A stretch of 64,000 bases of DNA from Rhodococcus koreensis. Lineage in GTDB: Bacteria; Actinomycetota; Actinomycetes; Mycobacteriales; Mycobacteriaceae. The notes beneath the pieces are model-generated. The model was not told where the DNA came from, did no database searches, and worked only from the letters and a program-made list of their open reading frames with translations. The position numbers and the translations under genes are program-made. Numbering within the stretch: the stretch's first letter is position 1; each line of letters opens with the position of its first letter. The stretch covers positions 4,588,001 to 4,652,000 of the forward strand of contig NZ_FNSV01000005.1 of assembly GCF_900105905.1 (NCBI RefSeq), in the 5' to 3' direction. Positions 24,593 to 31,764 of the stretch are shown here, in pieces.

Positions 24593-24617
24593 GGGCGGTT
24601 AATAAGTACTCACGGGC
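24593..24617 (+). repeat. Right half of palindrome split by the IS (family B)
   Basis: This is the counterpart of the half at 22759-22782. The arm 24597-24616 contains GGTTAATAAGTACTCACGGG. It ends 4 bases before the stop codon of the leftward quinone oxidoreductase gene, so the original hairpin served both convergent genes. Confidence 0.85.
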
Positions 24618-24620
24618 GCG

Positions 24621-25547
24621 TCAGCGCACGAGGAGGAGCTTCCCGCGGCTGCCGCCCTTCTCGCCGGCGCGCTGCGCGTCGGCCGCTTCGGCCAGCGGGA
24701 ACGTCCGGGCCGGCGGGAGGGCCAGCTTCCCGTCCACGACGAGGGCGCCCAGCGTGCGCAGTGTCTCCGCGCTGCGGTCGCCGGCGTTGCCGGACGAGAA
24801 GGTGATTCCCAGCCCGAACGCGGCACCGTCCGACAGCGTCACGATCCGGTCGGTGCCCCCGCGCAGTTCCATCGCCACCTCGAGTCCGCCGAAGCCGAGG
24901 TCGAGGACGGCGTCGACGCCGTTCGGGGCGAGTTCACGCACCCGGTCCGCCAGTCCCTCGCCGTACGTCGTGGGGGTCACGCCCAGCTCCCGCAGCGTGT
25001 CGTGGTGTTTCTCGCTCGCGGTGCCGATCACGGTGACTCCCACGTCCAGCGCCAGTTGCGCCGCAATGGTTCCCACCGCGCCCGAGGCGCCGTTCACCAG
25101 CAGCGTCTCACCGGACTTCAGCTTCAGGAGCCGGAGTCCCCGAGTGGCGGCCTCGCCGGCGACGGGAATGGTGGCGGCGTCCGTCCAGCTCAGCCCACTC
25201 GGCTTCGGCACGACTATCGAGGCGAGCGCGTATTCGGCGTAGCCGCCGGTGTCGGACCAGCCGAACACGTCGTCGCCCACCAGCACACCGGTCGCGTCCG
25301 GACCGACCGCGTCGACCACGCCGGCGACCTCGCTGCCGGGGATCTTCGGGAACTGCACCGACATCACCTCGGCCATCGATCCCGACCGCAGCTTCCAGTC
25401 GATCGGGTTGACGCCAGCGGCCCTGATGAGGAGGCGCACCTGGTTTCCGGTGGGCTCGGGTACCGGCACGTCGTGGATCTCGAGCACCTCGGGACCGCCG
25501 TAGGACGAGTAGGAGACTGCCTTCATGGTCTGGTTCGAATTCGTCAT
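24621..25547 (-). CDS. NADPH:quinone oxidoreductase-like, zinc-independent MDR protein
   Basis: A 308-residue medium-chain reductase starting MTNSNQTMKAVSYSSYG. It shows the GroES-like N-terminal half (GVNPIDWKLRSG, PGSEVAGVVDAVG) and the NADPH motif NGASGAVGTIAAQLA at about residue 150, without the zinc ligands of alcohol dehydrogenases. It belongs to the quinone oxidoreductase/enoyl reductase group; the substrate is unknown. An ATG at 25526 could also serve as start. A MarR-type operator (25624-25637) lies in the divergent region shared with ridA. Confidence 0.85.
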   Translation of the reverse strand: MTNSNQTMKAVSYSSYGGPEVLEIHDVPVPEPTGNQVRLLIRAAGVNPIDWKLRSGSMAEVMSVQFPKIPGSEVAGVVDAVGPDATGVLVGDDVFGWSDTGGYAEYALASIVVPKPSGLSWTDAATIPVAGEAATRGLRLLKLKSGETLLVNGASGAVGTIAAQLALDVGVTVIGTASEKHHDTLRELGVTPTTYGEGLADRVRELAPNGVDAVLDLGFGGLEVAMELRGGTDRIVTLSDGAAFGLGITFSSGNAGDRSAETLRTLGALVVDGKLALPPARTFPLAEAADAQRAGEKGGSRGKLLLVR

Positions 25548-25623
25548 GCCCTCAATCTCGTCCTCGGCGGTCCGTCGCGCCAGGAGTTCGGTCGGACTTC
25601 GCTTCCCAGACCCTGTCAATTAG

Positions 25624-25637
25624 TTTAGCGCTAAGAT
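25624..25637 (+). promoter_or_regulatory. MarR-type operator, copy A
   Basis: TTTAGCGCTAAGAT has the perfect 10-base palindrome TTAGCGCTAA at its centre (25625-25634). It lies between the divergent starts of the quinone oxidoreductase gene (77 bases away) and ridA (39 bases away). The following ATATAGT could be part of the ridA -10 element, so binding would block transcription. It is one of five related sites in the window. Confidence 0.75.
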
Positions 25638-25675
25638 ATAGTGGCCGGAGCAGCCCCCCGAGAAAGCGAGCCTCC

Positions 25676-26041
25676 ATGTCCCTCACCGAAGTCACCGCCC
25701 ACCACCCCTACAGCCCGGCCGTGGTCGCGGGCGGACTGGCGTTCGTCTCCGGCGCACTGTCCGTCGACGCCGAGGGCACCGCCGTCCCGGGCCGCACCGA
25801 GGCGCTCGACGCCGCCGTCGACCGCATGGTCGATCGCCTCGCGACCGTCGGCGGGCAGCTGCAGGACGTCGTCAAGCTCACCTACTACGTCACCGACCTG
25901 TCGCTGCGCGAGGAGGCGAACCGCCAGTTCGAGCGCATCTTCGACGAGCCGCGTCCCGCACGCACGTTCCTCGAGGTGAGCAGCCTCCCCTACGGCGCCA
26001 TCGCCGAGATCGACGCCGTCGCGGCGGTCGCGGGCCACTGA
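25676..26041 (+). CDS. RidA family enamine/imine deaminase
   Basis: A 121-residue member of the RidA/YjgF/UK114 family (chorismate mutase-like trimer). Recognised parts are SPAVVAGGLAFVSGALSVD, VKLTYYVTDLS and the signature-like ARTFLEVSSLPYGAIAEIDA. The canonical Arg-Thr pair (ARTFLEV) that binds the carboxylate of imine substrates is present. Members remove reactive enamines or act as deaminases in catabolic pathways. Control by the adjacent MarR operator suggests it belongs to the aromatic pathway to the right. A perfect hairpin follows the stop. Confidence 0.85.
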   Translation: MSLTEVTAHHPYSPAVVAGGLAFVSGALSVDAEGTAVPGRTEALDAAVDRMVDRLATVGGQLQDVVKLTYYVTDLSLREEANRQFERIFDEPRPARTFLEVSSLPYGAIAEIDAVAAVAGH

Positions 26042-26062
26042 CGGCACTGACGTCCGGCCGCG

Positions 26063-26102
26063 CCGCGGGTCCCCGTTTCGAGCAATCGACGGGGACCCGC
26101 GG
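26063..26102 (+). terminator. Terminator hairpin after ridA
   Basis: CCGCGGGTCCCCG (26063-26075) pairs perfectly with CGGGGACCCGCGG (26090-26102) around a 14-base loop. It is 21 bases after the ridA stop and upstream of the marR promoter region. Confidence 0.8.
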
Positions 26103-26132
26103 AGCGTCGCCGTCACCTATGCTCGTTTCGAT

Positions 26133-26146
26133 ATCTTGGTACTAAA
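26133..26146 (+). promoter_or_regulatory. MarR-type operator, copy B (upstream of marR)
   Basis: ATCTTGGTACTAAA matches ATCTTAGCGCTAAA at 11 of 14 positions and keeps the dyad. It is 36 bases before the GTG start of the MarR gene, so the regulator probably controls itself. Confidence 0.65.
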
Positions 26147-26182
26147 CAGATGAGACCCTCGAGAATCCAGGAGGTGCGCCCG

Positions 26183-26710
26183 GTGACGCAACGCCCCGTT
26201 CCAGATCGCGATGCCGTCGACGACATCGTCGACCAGTGGGCCCACCAGTGGCCGGACCTGGATGTGAGTCCGCTGAAAGTGCTGGGCCGCCTGCACCGTT
26301 CGTATCTGCGGTACCAGTCGTCCCTCGCGGCGGTGTTCGAGGAGCATGGCATCAACATGGCGTCGTTCGACGTCATGGCCGCCCTCCGACGTTCGGGTCC
26401 GCCGTACCGGATGACGTCCGGACAGTTGGCGGAGTCCGCCCTCGTCACTACCGGGGGTGTGACACTGCGCGTCGACCGTCTCGAGAAGGCGGGACTCGTG
26501 CAGCGGGAGCGCGACGCCGAGGACCGCCGCATCGTGCACGCGCAACTCACCGACGAGGGCCTGCGGGTGATCGAGAAGGTCGCGGAGGCCCACTTCGCCA
26601 ACGAGTCCCAGATCCTCAGCGGGATGTCGAAGGACGATCAGGCGGCGCTGGCCGAATTGCTCCGCAAGCTCGAGCACTCGATCGTCGAGAACCAGGCCCC
26701 CACCGCCTGA
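26183..26710 (+). CDS. MarR family transcriptional regulator
   Basis: 175 residues. The winged helix-turn-helix is at about residues 60-130 (NMASFDVMAALRRSG, MTSGQLAESALVTTGGVTLRVDRL), and the wing is QRERDAEDRRIVHAQLT, the usual DxRxxxxxLT signature. MarR proteins generally repress catabolic genes until a phenolic or CoA-thioester ligand binds. AGGAGGT 7 nt upstream fixes the GTG at 26183; an ATG at 26150 would overlap the operator region. Its own operator and four similar palindromes upstream of neighbouring catabolic units identify the probable regulon. Confidence 0.9.
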   Translation: MTQRPVPDRDAVDDIVDQWAHQWPDLDVSPLKVLGRLHRSYLRYQSSLAAVFEEHGINMASFDVMAALRRSGPPYRMTSGQLAESALVTTGGVTLRVDRLEKAGLVQRERDAEDRRIVHAQLTDEGLRVIEKVAEAHFANESQILSGMSKDDQAALAELLRKLEHSIVENQAPTA

Positions 26711-26719
26711 GCGGAAAAC

Positions 26720-27337
26720 TCAGCTGGCCGTGCGGGCGGTCAGATCGGCGACCTCACCGAATCCGATGAATCGTTCGGAGGCCGCCGTCATCTCCACGAT
26801 GAAGCGTCGCTGCTCGTCCGGCGACGCACCGATCAGGCGCGCCGCACCCGTCCACTGCGCCTCGGCCAGTTTGCGGGCGAGTTGGGCGGGTTCGGCGCAC
26901 GGCGTCGCGATCCCGGCCTCGTTGAGCCGTTCGATGAACCGGATGTACCGGCCGAGAATCCGGTTGTGTGCCGCCTCGAGTTGTTCGCCGATCACGGGGT
27001 CGACGGCCGCGCGGTCCTCGACCATCGTGAACAGGCGGCCGCTGCTGTAGACGGTCTCGATGAACGCCGCGGTGGCGGCGCGCAGGACGCTGCGGGGGTC
27101 CGCGTCCGGCGGGACCGGGATGCGCTGAGCCTCGACGAACGTGTCGAACACTTCGGCTGCGACGGCACGGAAGGCGTCGTCGCGGGACGCGAACCGGGCG
27201 CGGAATTCGGCCTCGGACACTCCGGCAGCAGCGGCGATGACCGCCTCGGTGGTGCGCTCGTACCCCAGTTCGGCGAAGCACCGCCCCGCCGCTTCGACCA
27301 GCGCGAGCCGACCCCGATCGTCACCGTTCGTAAGCAC
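26720..27337 (-). CDS. TetR family transcriptional regulator
   Basis: 205 residues. The N-terminal helix-turn-helix spans about residues 10-55 (ALVEAAGRCFAELGYERTT, then IAAAAGVSEAEFRARFASRD). The C-terminal ligand domain is typical of the family. The start GTG 27337 is chosen because GAGGAGG precedes it and a promoter-like sequence lies at 27389-27416; a GTG at 27385 in frame would be very close to the transcription start. It follows the Rieske oxygenase gene on the same strand and may sense an intermediate. It converges with marR, with 9 bases between the stops. Confidence 0.85.
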   Translation of the reverse strand: MLTNGDDRGRLALVEAAGRCFAELGYERTTEAVIAAAAGVSEAEFRARFASRDDAFRAVAAEVFDTFVEAQRIPVPPDADPRSVLRAATAAFIETVYSSGRLFTMVEDRAAVDPVIGEQLEAAHNRILGRYIRFIERLNEAGIATPCAEPAQLARKLAEAQWTGAARLIGASPDEQRRFIVEMTAASERFIGFGEVADLTARTAS

Positions 27338-27388
27338 CGCTCGCGCCTCCTCGCACCCGGCCGGCGCCCACGTGTCGGCCGTCACACA

Positions 27389-27417
27389 TTCTTAGTTGAC
27401 ATTTCACTCGAGTCAAC
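27389..27417 (-). promoter_or_regulatory. Promoter with palindromic operator upstream of tetR
   Basis: On the minus strand TTGACT (27416-27411), 16 bases and TAAGAA (27394-27389) form a promoter. It is covered by the inverted repeat GTTGAC-N11-GTCAAC (27395-27417). Placement suggests autoregulation by the TetR protein. There is also room for read-through from the Rieske operon. Confidence 0.5.
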
Positions 27418-27427
27418 CCGCGCGACC

Positions 27428-28459
27428 CTACGCCTCCTGAAGCGCCTTCGCCTGGGCCTCGGCCTGCGCCCGGTAGAGCCTGCGGAGCCGGATGACGCCG
27501 AGGTCGTGCTGGTACAGGTTCTCCGCCTGGTCCGCGTCGAATGCCATCGCCTCGAGCATGGTGCGGTCCTGCTCGAGCACCACCCAGTGCCGTTCTTCGA
27601 GCTTGGTGCGGTACAGGAACCGCCAGACGTCGCGCTCCCAGCCCTCGACGCGGCGGTAGCGCCAGAAGAACACCGCGGTGGTCTCGGCGTCGATCGGAGT
27701 TCCCATGCCGACGATGCCGAACGACCCGCCCGGGCCCGCGGTCGGCGGGTACGGGATCTCGAGGTCCACCCAGTCGATGCCTGTCCGGCAGAATTCGACC
27801 CAGTCGAAGTTCACGCCGCGCTGGTCGGTCTTCTCGAAGAAGAATCCGCGGTCGGTTTCGCGGATCCGGAACTTCGCGGACGTCTCCCCGCCGAACATCG
27901 AGTGGGATTCGCGGTGCAGGAACGCCCCGTGCATCGGGTCGAGCAGGTTCTCCAGCGTGAACCGCCACGGCGCCTTCCACTCCGCGTAGCAGAGGAAGTG
28001 CGAGATGCCGTCGTCGGTGAGGCGCTCGGGCAGTTCGAGGGGTGCGGGTTCGGCGTCGGGGTCGGTGCCGAACCAGGCGAGCACGGCGCCGGCCACTTCC
28101 CGCACGGGGAGGCTGGTCACCAGCCGCTTGCCTTCGAGGTTGCAGCCGGGCATCCCGGGGACGGAGACGACGGTGCCGCCGCCGTCCACCTGCACACCGT
28201 GGTACTGGCAGGCGACGCGGTCGCCGAGGTGCTGCCCCTGCGACAGCGGAGCGCCGCGGTGCGGGCAGCGGTCGGCGAGCATGCGGAGGGTGCCGTCGGA
28301 CTGACGGAACAGCAGCCAGTCCTCGCCGAGGCGGCGGATCTTCTTCATGTCTCCGCGCGCGACGAAGTCGGACGGGCACACCGCGTGCCACTGGTCGCGC
28401 ATCCCGGTCGCGAAGATCTCGTCGCCGGTCAGTGCCGCCTTGTGCAGTCGGTTCACCAT
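27428..28459 (-). CDS. Rieske non-heme iron oxygenase, alpha subunit
   Basis: A 343-residue ring-hydroxylating or O-demethylating oxygenase. The Rieske [2Fe-2S] ligands are Cys65, His67, Cys84 and His87 (CPHRG...CQYHG). The mononuclear iron ligands His177 and His182 lie in ENLLDPMHGAFLH, with a later Asp expected. At about 340 residues it is of the short, single-subunit type (vanillate demethylase/phthalate group) rather than the alpha-beta benzoate type. Electrons would come from the PDR/VanB-type reductase encoded two genes upstream. It is 2 bases from the small gene before it. The substrate is unknown. Confidence 0.9.
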   Translation of the reverse strand: MVNRLHKAALTGDEIFATGMRDQWHAVCPSDFVARGDMKKIRRLGEDWLLFRQSDGTLRMLADRCPHRGAPLSQGQHLGDRVACQYHGVQVDGGGTVVSVPGMPGCNLEGKRLVTSLPVREVAGAVLAWFGTDPDAEPAPLELPERLTDDGISHFLCYAEWKAPWRFTLENLLDPMHGAFLHRESHSMFGGETSAKFRIRETDRGFFFEKTDQRGVNFDWVEFCRTGIDWVDLEIPYPPTAGPGGSFGIVGMGTPIDAETTAVFFWRYRRVEGWERDVWRFLYRTKLEERHWVVLEQDRTMLEAMAFDADQAENLYQHDLGVIRLRRLYRAQAEAQAKALQEA

Positions 28460-28461
28460 GG

Positions 28462-28674
28462 TCAGGCCCCCATCCGTCGGATCTCGTCCGTGAAAGTGTC
28501 GGTGGTCCAGGCGTCGCCGCCGGGACTGTGGATTCCGAGGGCGTTCAGGCCCTTCACCAGGCCTTCGAGGTGGTGCACCCCGGTGCCGAAGACCTCTTCG
28601 ATCGCACCGGCCAGTTTCCGTTCGTACGGGGTGGGCGCCGCGCCGGACTGGCGTGGTTGCAGATACAGGCTCAT
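28462..28674 (-). CDS. Small recombinase-helix-like protein of Rieske operons
   Basis: A 70-residue protein with a short Pro-rich start (MSLYLQPRQSGAAPTPYE) and one or two helices (RKLAGAIEEVFGTGVHHLEG), ending FTDEIRRMGA. It resembles small actinobacterial proteins annotated as recombinase-like helix-domain proteins that sit beside Rieske oxygenases. I know of no established function. Its position between reductase and oxygenase genes, with gaps of 12 and 2 bases, suggests a structural or electron-transfer helper for the oxygenase. Confidence 0.65.
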   Translation of the reverse strand: MSLYLQPRQSGAAPTPYERKLAGAIEEVFGTGVHHLEGLVKGLNALGIHSPGGDAWTTDTFTDEIRRMGA

Positions 28675-28686
28675 GGTTCTTCCCTT

Positions 28687-29646
28687 CTAGAGATCCAGCA
28701 CGAGCTCGTCGGAGCGGGCGCGGGAAACGCAGATCATGATGGTGGTGCCGGACTCCTGCTCGGAGCTGGAGAGCAGGGAGTCGCGGTGGTCGGGGGTGCC
28801 GGCGAGGACACGGGTTTCGCAGGTCCCGCAGATGCCTTCGCGGCAGGAGTTGGGGACGTCGACGCCGGACTCCTCGAGGGTGTCGAGGATGGTCCGGTCG
28901 GGGGCGACGGTGGCGGAGATGCCGGATCGTTCGCAGATCACGCGGACGGGACGGTCGCCGGCGAGGGTGTCGGCGGGGATCTCCTTGGCCTTGAACCGTT
29001 CGAGCCGGATCGCGCCGTCCGGCCAGGAGCCGGCATACCCCTCGACCGCGCCGAGCAGTCCCTCGGGGCCACAGGCGTAGACGAGGGTCTCCGCGCGGGC
29101 GGTGCCGAGGATGCCGTCGAGGTCGAGGATGCCGTCGGCCTCCTCGGTGACGACGTGGACGCGGTCGCCGTACGGGGACAGCTCGTCGAGGAACGCCATC
29201 GACGAGCGGGCGCGGCCGCCGTAGTGGAGTTCCCATTCGGCACCCATGCGTTCGACCTCGCCGATCATCGCGAGGATCGGCGTGATGCCGATGCCGCCGG
29301 CGATGAACACATAGCGCGGCGACGGCAGGAGTTCGAAGTTGTTGCGAGGTGCGCTCACCGACAGACTGTCGCCGGGCCGCAGCGTCTCGTGGACGTGCCG
29401 GGAGCCGCCTCGGCCGGTCACCTCGTGGAGGATCGCGACGCGGTACCCGGTCTTGTCGTCGGGGTCTCCGCAGAGGGAGTACTGACGGATCGTCCCGCGG
29501 TTCAGGTGCAGGTCCAGGTGGGCGCCCGGCGTCCACCGGTCGACCGTGCCGCCGTCCTGCCGTTCGAGGCGGAGCGAGACGACGCCCGAGGACTCGACCC
29601 GCATCTGACGCACCATCATGGGGACGGTGTCTGCGTCTGTTGTCAT
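28687..29646 (-). CDS. PDR/VanB family flavin- and [2Fe-2S]-containing oxidoreductase
   Basis: A 319-residue reductase feeding the Rieske oxygenase. Domains in order: FMN-binding barrel (residues 10-105, RQYSLCGD), NAD(P) domain (YVFIAGGIGITPILAMI, and YACGPEGLL), and a C-terminal plant-type ferredoxin with CREGICGTC and a late Cys (IMICVSRA) as cluster ligands. This domain order (FMN-NAD-[2Fe-2S]) is the phthalate dioxygenase reductase type. The start ATG 29646 follows GGGAGTGAG. A doubled MarR-type operator lies 36-64 bases upstream. Confidence 0.92.
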   Translation of the reverse strand: MTTDADTVPMMVRQMRVESSGVVSLRLERQDGGTVDRWTPGAHLDLHLNRGTIRQYSLCGDPDDKTGYRVAILHEVTGRGGSRHVHETLRPGDSLSVSAPRNNFELLPSPRYVFIAGGIGITPILAMIGEVERMGAEWELHYGGRARSSMAFLDELSPYGDRVHVVTEEADGILDLDGILGTARAETLVYACGPEGLLGAVEGYAGSWPDGAIRLERFKAKEIPADTLAGDRPVRVICERSGISATVAPDRTILDTLEESGVDVPNSCREGICGTCETRVLAGTPDHRDSLLSSSEQESGTTIMICVSRARSDELVLDL

Positions 29647-29681
29647 CGCTCACTCCCAAGCTCGACCCGAAGGCATAGTTC

Positions 29682-29710
29682 CTTAGTGCTCAATAATTTA
29701 GCACTAAGAT
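29682..29710 (-). promoter_or_regulatory. MarR-type operator, copy C (double)
   Basis: TTTAGCACTAAGAT (29697-29710) matches the consensus on the reverse strand. In addition, CTTAGTGCT (29682-29690) and AGCACTAAG (29700-29708) form a perfect 9-bp inverted repeat with a 9-base spacer, so two dimers could bind side by side. It controls the reductase-small protein-Rieske operon, which starts at 29646. Confidence 0.75.
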
Positions 29711-29749
29711 GTATTCTGCGCCACAGTCGAGGGGAAATTTCCGGGTCGG

Positions 29750-30484
29750 CTATTCGGCTTCGCGGTACCGCGCGGCCTCGGCCGCCATCCGCTCCTCGTA
29801 CGCCTGCGCGAGATCCTGCAGACTCCGCACACAGTCACCGGTGAACACCGGCGCGTGCATCGGCGCCAGCAGCAGCGGTTCCAGATCGGCGAGCCCCCGG
29901 ATCGTGGGCCCGAGCGCCGGCGTCAGGCACGTCGCGCTCCCCATGTCCTCGGCCGCGATGGCCGGGCCGACGATCTCTTCCTCGGTGGTCGTGGGGTGAT
30001 GGCCGAACGCGGTGAACAGGTCGCCGCAGAACAGCGTCTGCGTCGTCTCCTCGAAGATCAGCCCGGCGTCCCACCCGTGCGGCACGTGCGGGGTATCGAG
30101 GTGACGGACTCGCCTGCTGCCCGTCTCCAGCACGTCGCCGTGCTGCAGGGGACGCGGCGCGCGATCGGCCAGGTCGTTGACCTGCACGAAGCAGCCCATC
30201 GCCCCGTGCGCGACCTCCGCGTTCGGCGCGGCCGCCAGCCACGAGTTCATCGCGCCGCACTCGTCGGCCTCGACGTGGCCGAACGTGATCCACCGCAGCC
30301 TGTCGAGGGGAATCAGCCGGCCGACCGCCTCGGACACGACCGGGAACAGCGCACGCTGACCGGCGTGGAACAGCAGCGGTTCCTCACCGTCGACGACGAA
30401 CTGGTTCATGATCAGGTTCGGCTCGTCCAGATACGTGGACAGCCGGTAGATGTCGGGAGCGATCTCGGTAATCGTGGTGTCCAT
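29750..30484 (-). CDS. MBL-fold protein with HxExDE diiron motif (ODP-like)
   Basis: A 244-residue metallo-beta-lactamase-fold protein. The metal motif is HVEADE (His70, Glu72, Asp74), as in flavodiiron oxygen reductases and the related ODP family, instead of the HxHxDH of hydrolases. Further ligands are likely in HGAMGC, CGDLFTAFG and APMHAP. No flavodoxin domain follows, so it is a stand-alone diiron fold, possibly using an external reductase. It lies 161 bases downstream of the FAD monooxygenase gene, past a hairpin, and upstream of operator C. Its task in the pathway is unclear. Confidence 0.8.
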   Translation of the reverse strand: MDTTITEIAPDIYRLSTYLDEPNLIMNQFVVDGEEPLLFHAGQRALFPVVSEAVGRLIPLDRLRWITFGHVEADECGAMNSWLAAAPNAEVAHGAMGCFVQVNDLADRAPRPLQHGDVLETGSRRVRHLDTPHVPHGWDAGLIFEETTQTLFCGDLFTAFGHHPTTTEEEIVGPAIAAEDMGSATCLTPALGPTIRGLADLEPLLLAPMHAPVFTGDCVRSLQDLAQAYEERMAAEAARYREAE

Positions 30485-30589
30485 CCCTGGCTCCGATCAC
30501 GTCGCGGTGTCGTGAGATCCAGCCTTCTCGGGACCGCGGCGGCGCGCAAGATCACGCGGGTACGGCGGCGATGCCTCGACATAGACGTC

Positions 30590-30626
30590 GACGCCACCGG
30601 ACAACCCGTAGGTGTCCGGCGGCGTC
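30590..30626 (-). terminator. Terminator hairpin after the FAD monooxygenase gene
   Basis: GACGCCACCGGACA (30590-30603) pairs with TGTCCGGCGGCGTC (30613-30626) with one mismatch. It lies 20 bases beyond the stop of the leftward FAD monooxygenase gene and probably ends the operon that starts near 37200. Confidence 0.7.
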
Positions 30627-30645
30627 GCGCCGATCATGCGTCCGT

Positions 30646-31764
30646 TCAGGCCGCGGCCAATTCCAACGGCACCTGCCAGGCGTCGTATTCGTAGACCCAG
30701 TCGCCGTTGCCCGCGACCTTCAGCCACTCGTTGGACCGGGAGCCCCGCTGGATGCGGGAGGTCCGCTGCAGTCGCGTGTCCTGGTAGGTCTGCAGGGCGA
30801 CCGCGGGGTCGTCGAACAGACTCAGGCAGCGGGACAGGACGACGGCGTCTTCGATCGCCATGCCTGCGCCCTGCGCCATGAACGGCATCATCGGGTGCGC
30901 GGCGTCGCCGAGGAGCACGGAGCGGCCGTCGGTCCACGATGCCAGCGGGTCCCGAACGTAGAGAGCCGATTTCAGGACGTCGTCGCACGCGTCGAGCAGG
31001 GCCCGCGCCTCGGGGTGGAAGTCGCGGTACAGCTCCCGCAGTTCGGCGACGGAACCGGGTGTGGTCCACGATTCCTCGGTCCACTCCTCCTGGCCGCAGG
31101 TGGCGAAGACGAAGATGTCCTTGCCCTGGTTGAGGGGGAACGTCACGATCTGCGTCGCACTGTCGGGGCCCCACCACTTGGTGAAGCAGTCGAGGTTCGG
31201 CAGGTTGCCGACGCGTTCGGTGGGGACGACGGCGCGGAACGCCACGACTCCCGTGAATGTCGGCTGTTCCCGTCCGAGGAGCGCGGTCCGGACCGCGGAG
31301 TGGATGCCGTCGGCACCGACGATCACGTCCGCGGAAACCGCACTGCCGTCGGTGAACTCGATGCGCCCGTCCGCGACGCCGGCGACCCGGCGGCCCATTT
31401 CGACGGACCCCGACGGCAGCCGGTTCTCGAGCGCGGTCATCAGGTCGCCGCGGTGCATGGTCAACTGCGGTGCGCCGTACTGCTGTTCCGCGCTGTCGCC
31501 CATCGGCAGCCGGGACGTCTCGGCTCCCGTGTCCCACGTGCGGCTGATCCGGAACTGCGGCCGGGCGGCGGAGTCGCGGATCGCCGGCCCGACACCGAGA
31601 CCGTCGAGCGCCCGGACCGCGTTGGGGGTGAGGTTGATGTCGGCGCCGACGCGGGCGAACTGCCTCGTCTGCTCGTAGACCGTGACGTCGAGGCCGAACT
31701 TGCGGAGGGCGATGGCTGTGGCGAGTCCGCCGATGCCGCCGCCGCAGACGGCGACCGTGGTCAC
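30646..31764 (-). CDS. FAD-dependent aromatic monooxygenase (salicylate hydroxylase-like)
   Basis: A 372-residue class A flavoprotein monooxygenase. The three fingerprints are present: GxGxxG (VAVCGGGIGGLATAIAL), the DG motif (ADVIVGADGIHSAVR) and GD (GRSVLLGDAAHPMMPFMAQG). It resembles salicylate and 6-hydroxynicotinate 3-monooxygenases, which hydroxylate or decarboxylatively hydroxylate an aromatic ring with NAD(P)H. The start ATG 31764 overlaps the stop of the ThDP enzyme gene by 4 bases. It is the last gene of the large leftward operon. The product would be a suitable substrate for the extradiol dioxygenase of the same operon. Confidence 0.88.
   Translation of the reverse strand: MTTVAVCGGGIGGLATAIALRKFGLDVTVYEQTRQFARVGADINLTPNAVRALDGLGVGPAIRDSAARPQFRISRTWDTGAETSRLPMGDSAEQQYGAPQLTMHRGDLMTALENRLPSGSVEMGRRVAGVADGRIEFTDGSAVSADVIVGADGIHSAVRTALLGREQPTFTGVVAFRAVVPTERVGNLPNLDCFTKWWGPDSATQIVTFPLNQGKDIFVFATCGQEEWTEESWTTPGSVAELRELYRDFHPEARALLDACDDVLKSALYVRDPLASWTDGRSVLLGDAAHPMMPFMAQGAGMAIEDAVVLSRCLSLFDDPAVALQTYQDTRLQRTSRIQRGSRSNEWLKVAGNGDWVYEYDAWQVPLELAAA

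Noticed and set aside
26882..28690. A 602-codon open frame on the plus strand over tetR and the Rieske gene
   Set aside because: It is antisense to conserved genes with complete metal-ligand motifs, and shows no domain of its own.
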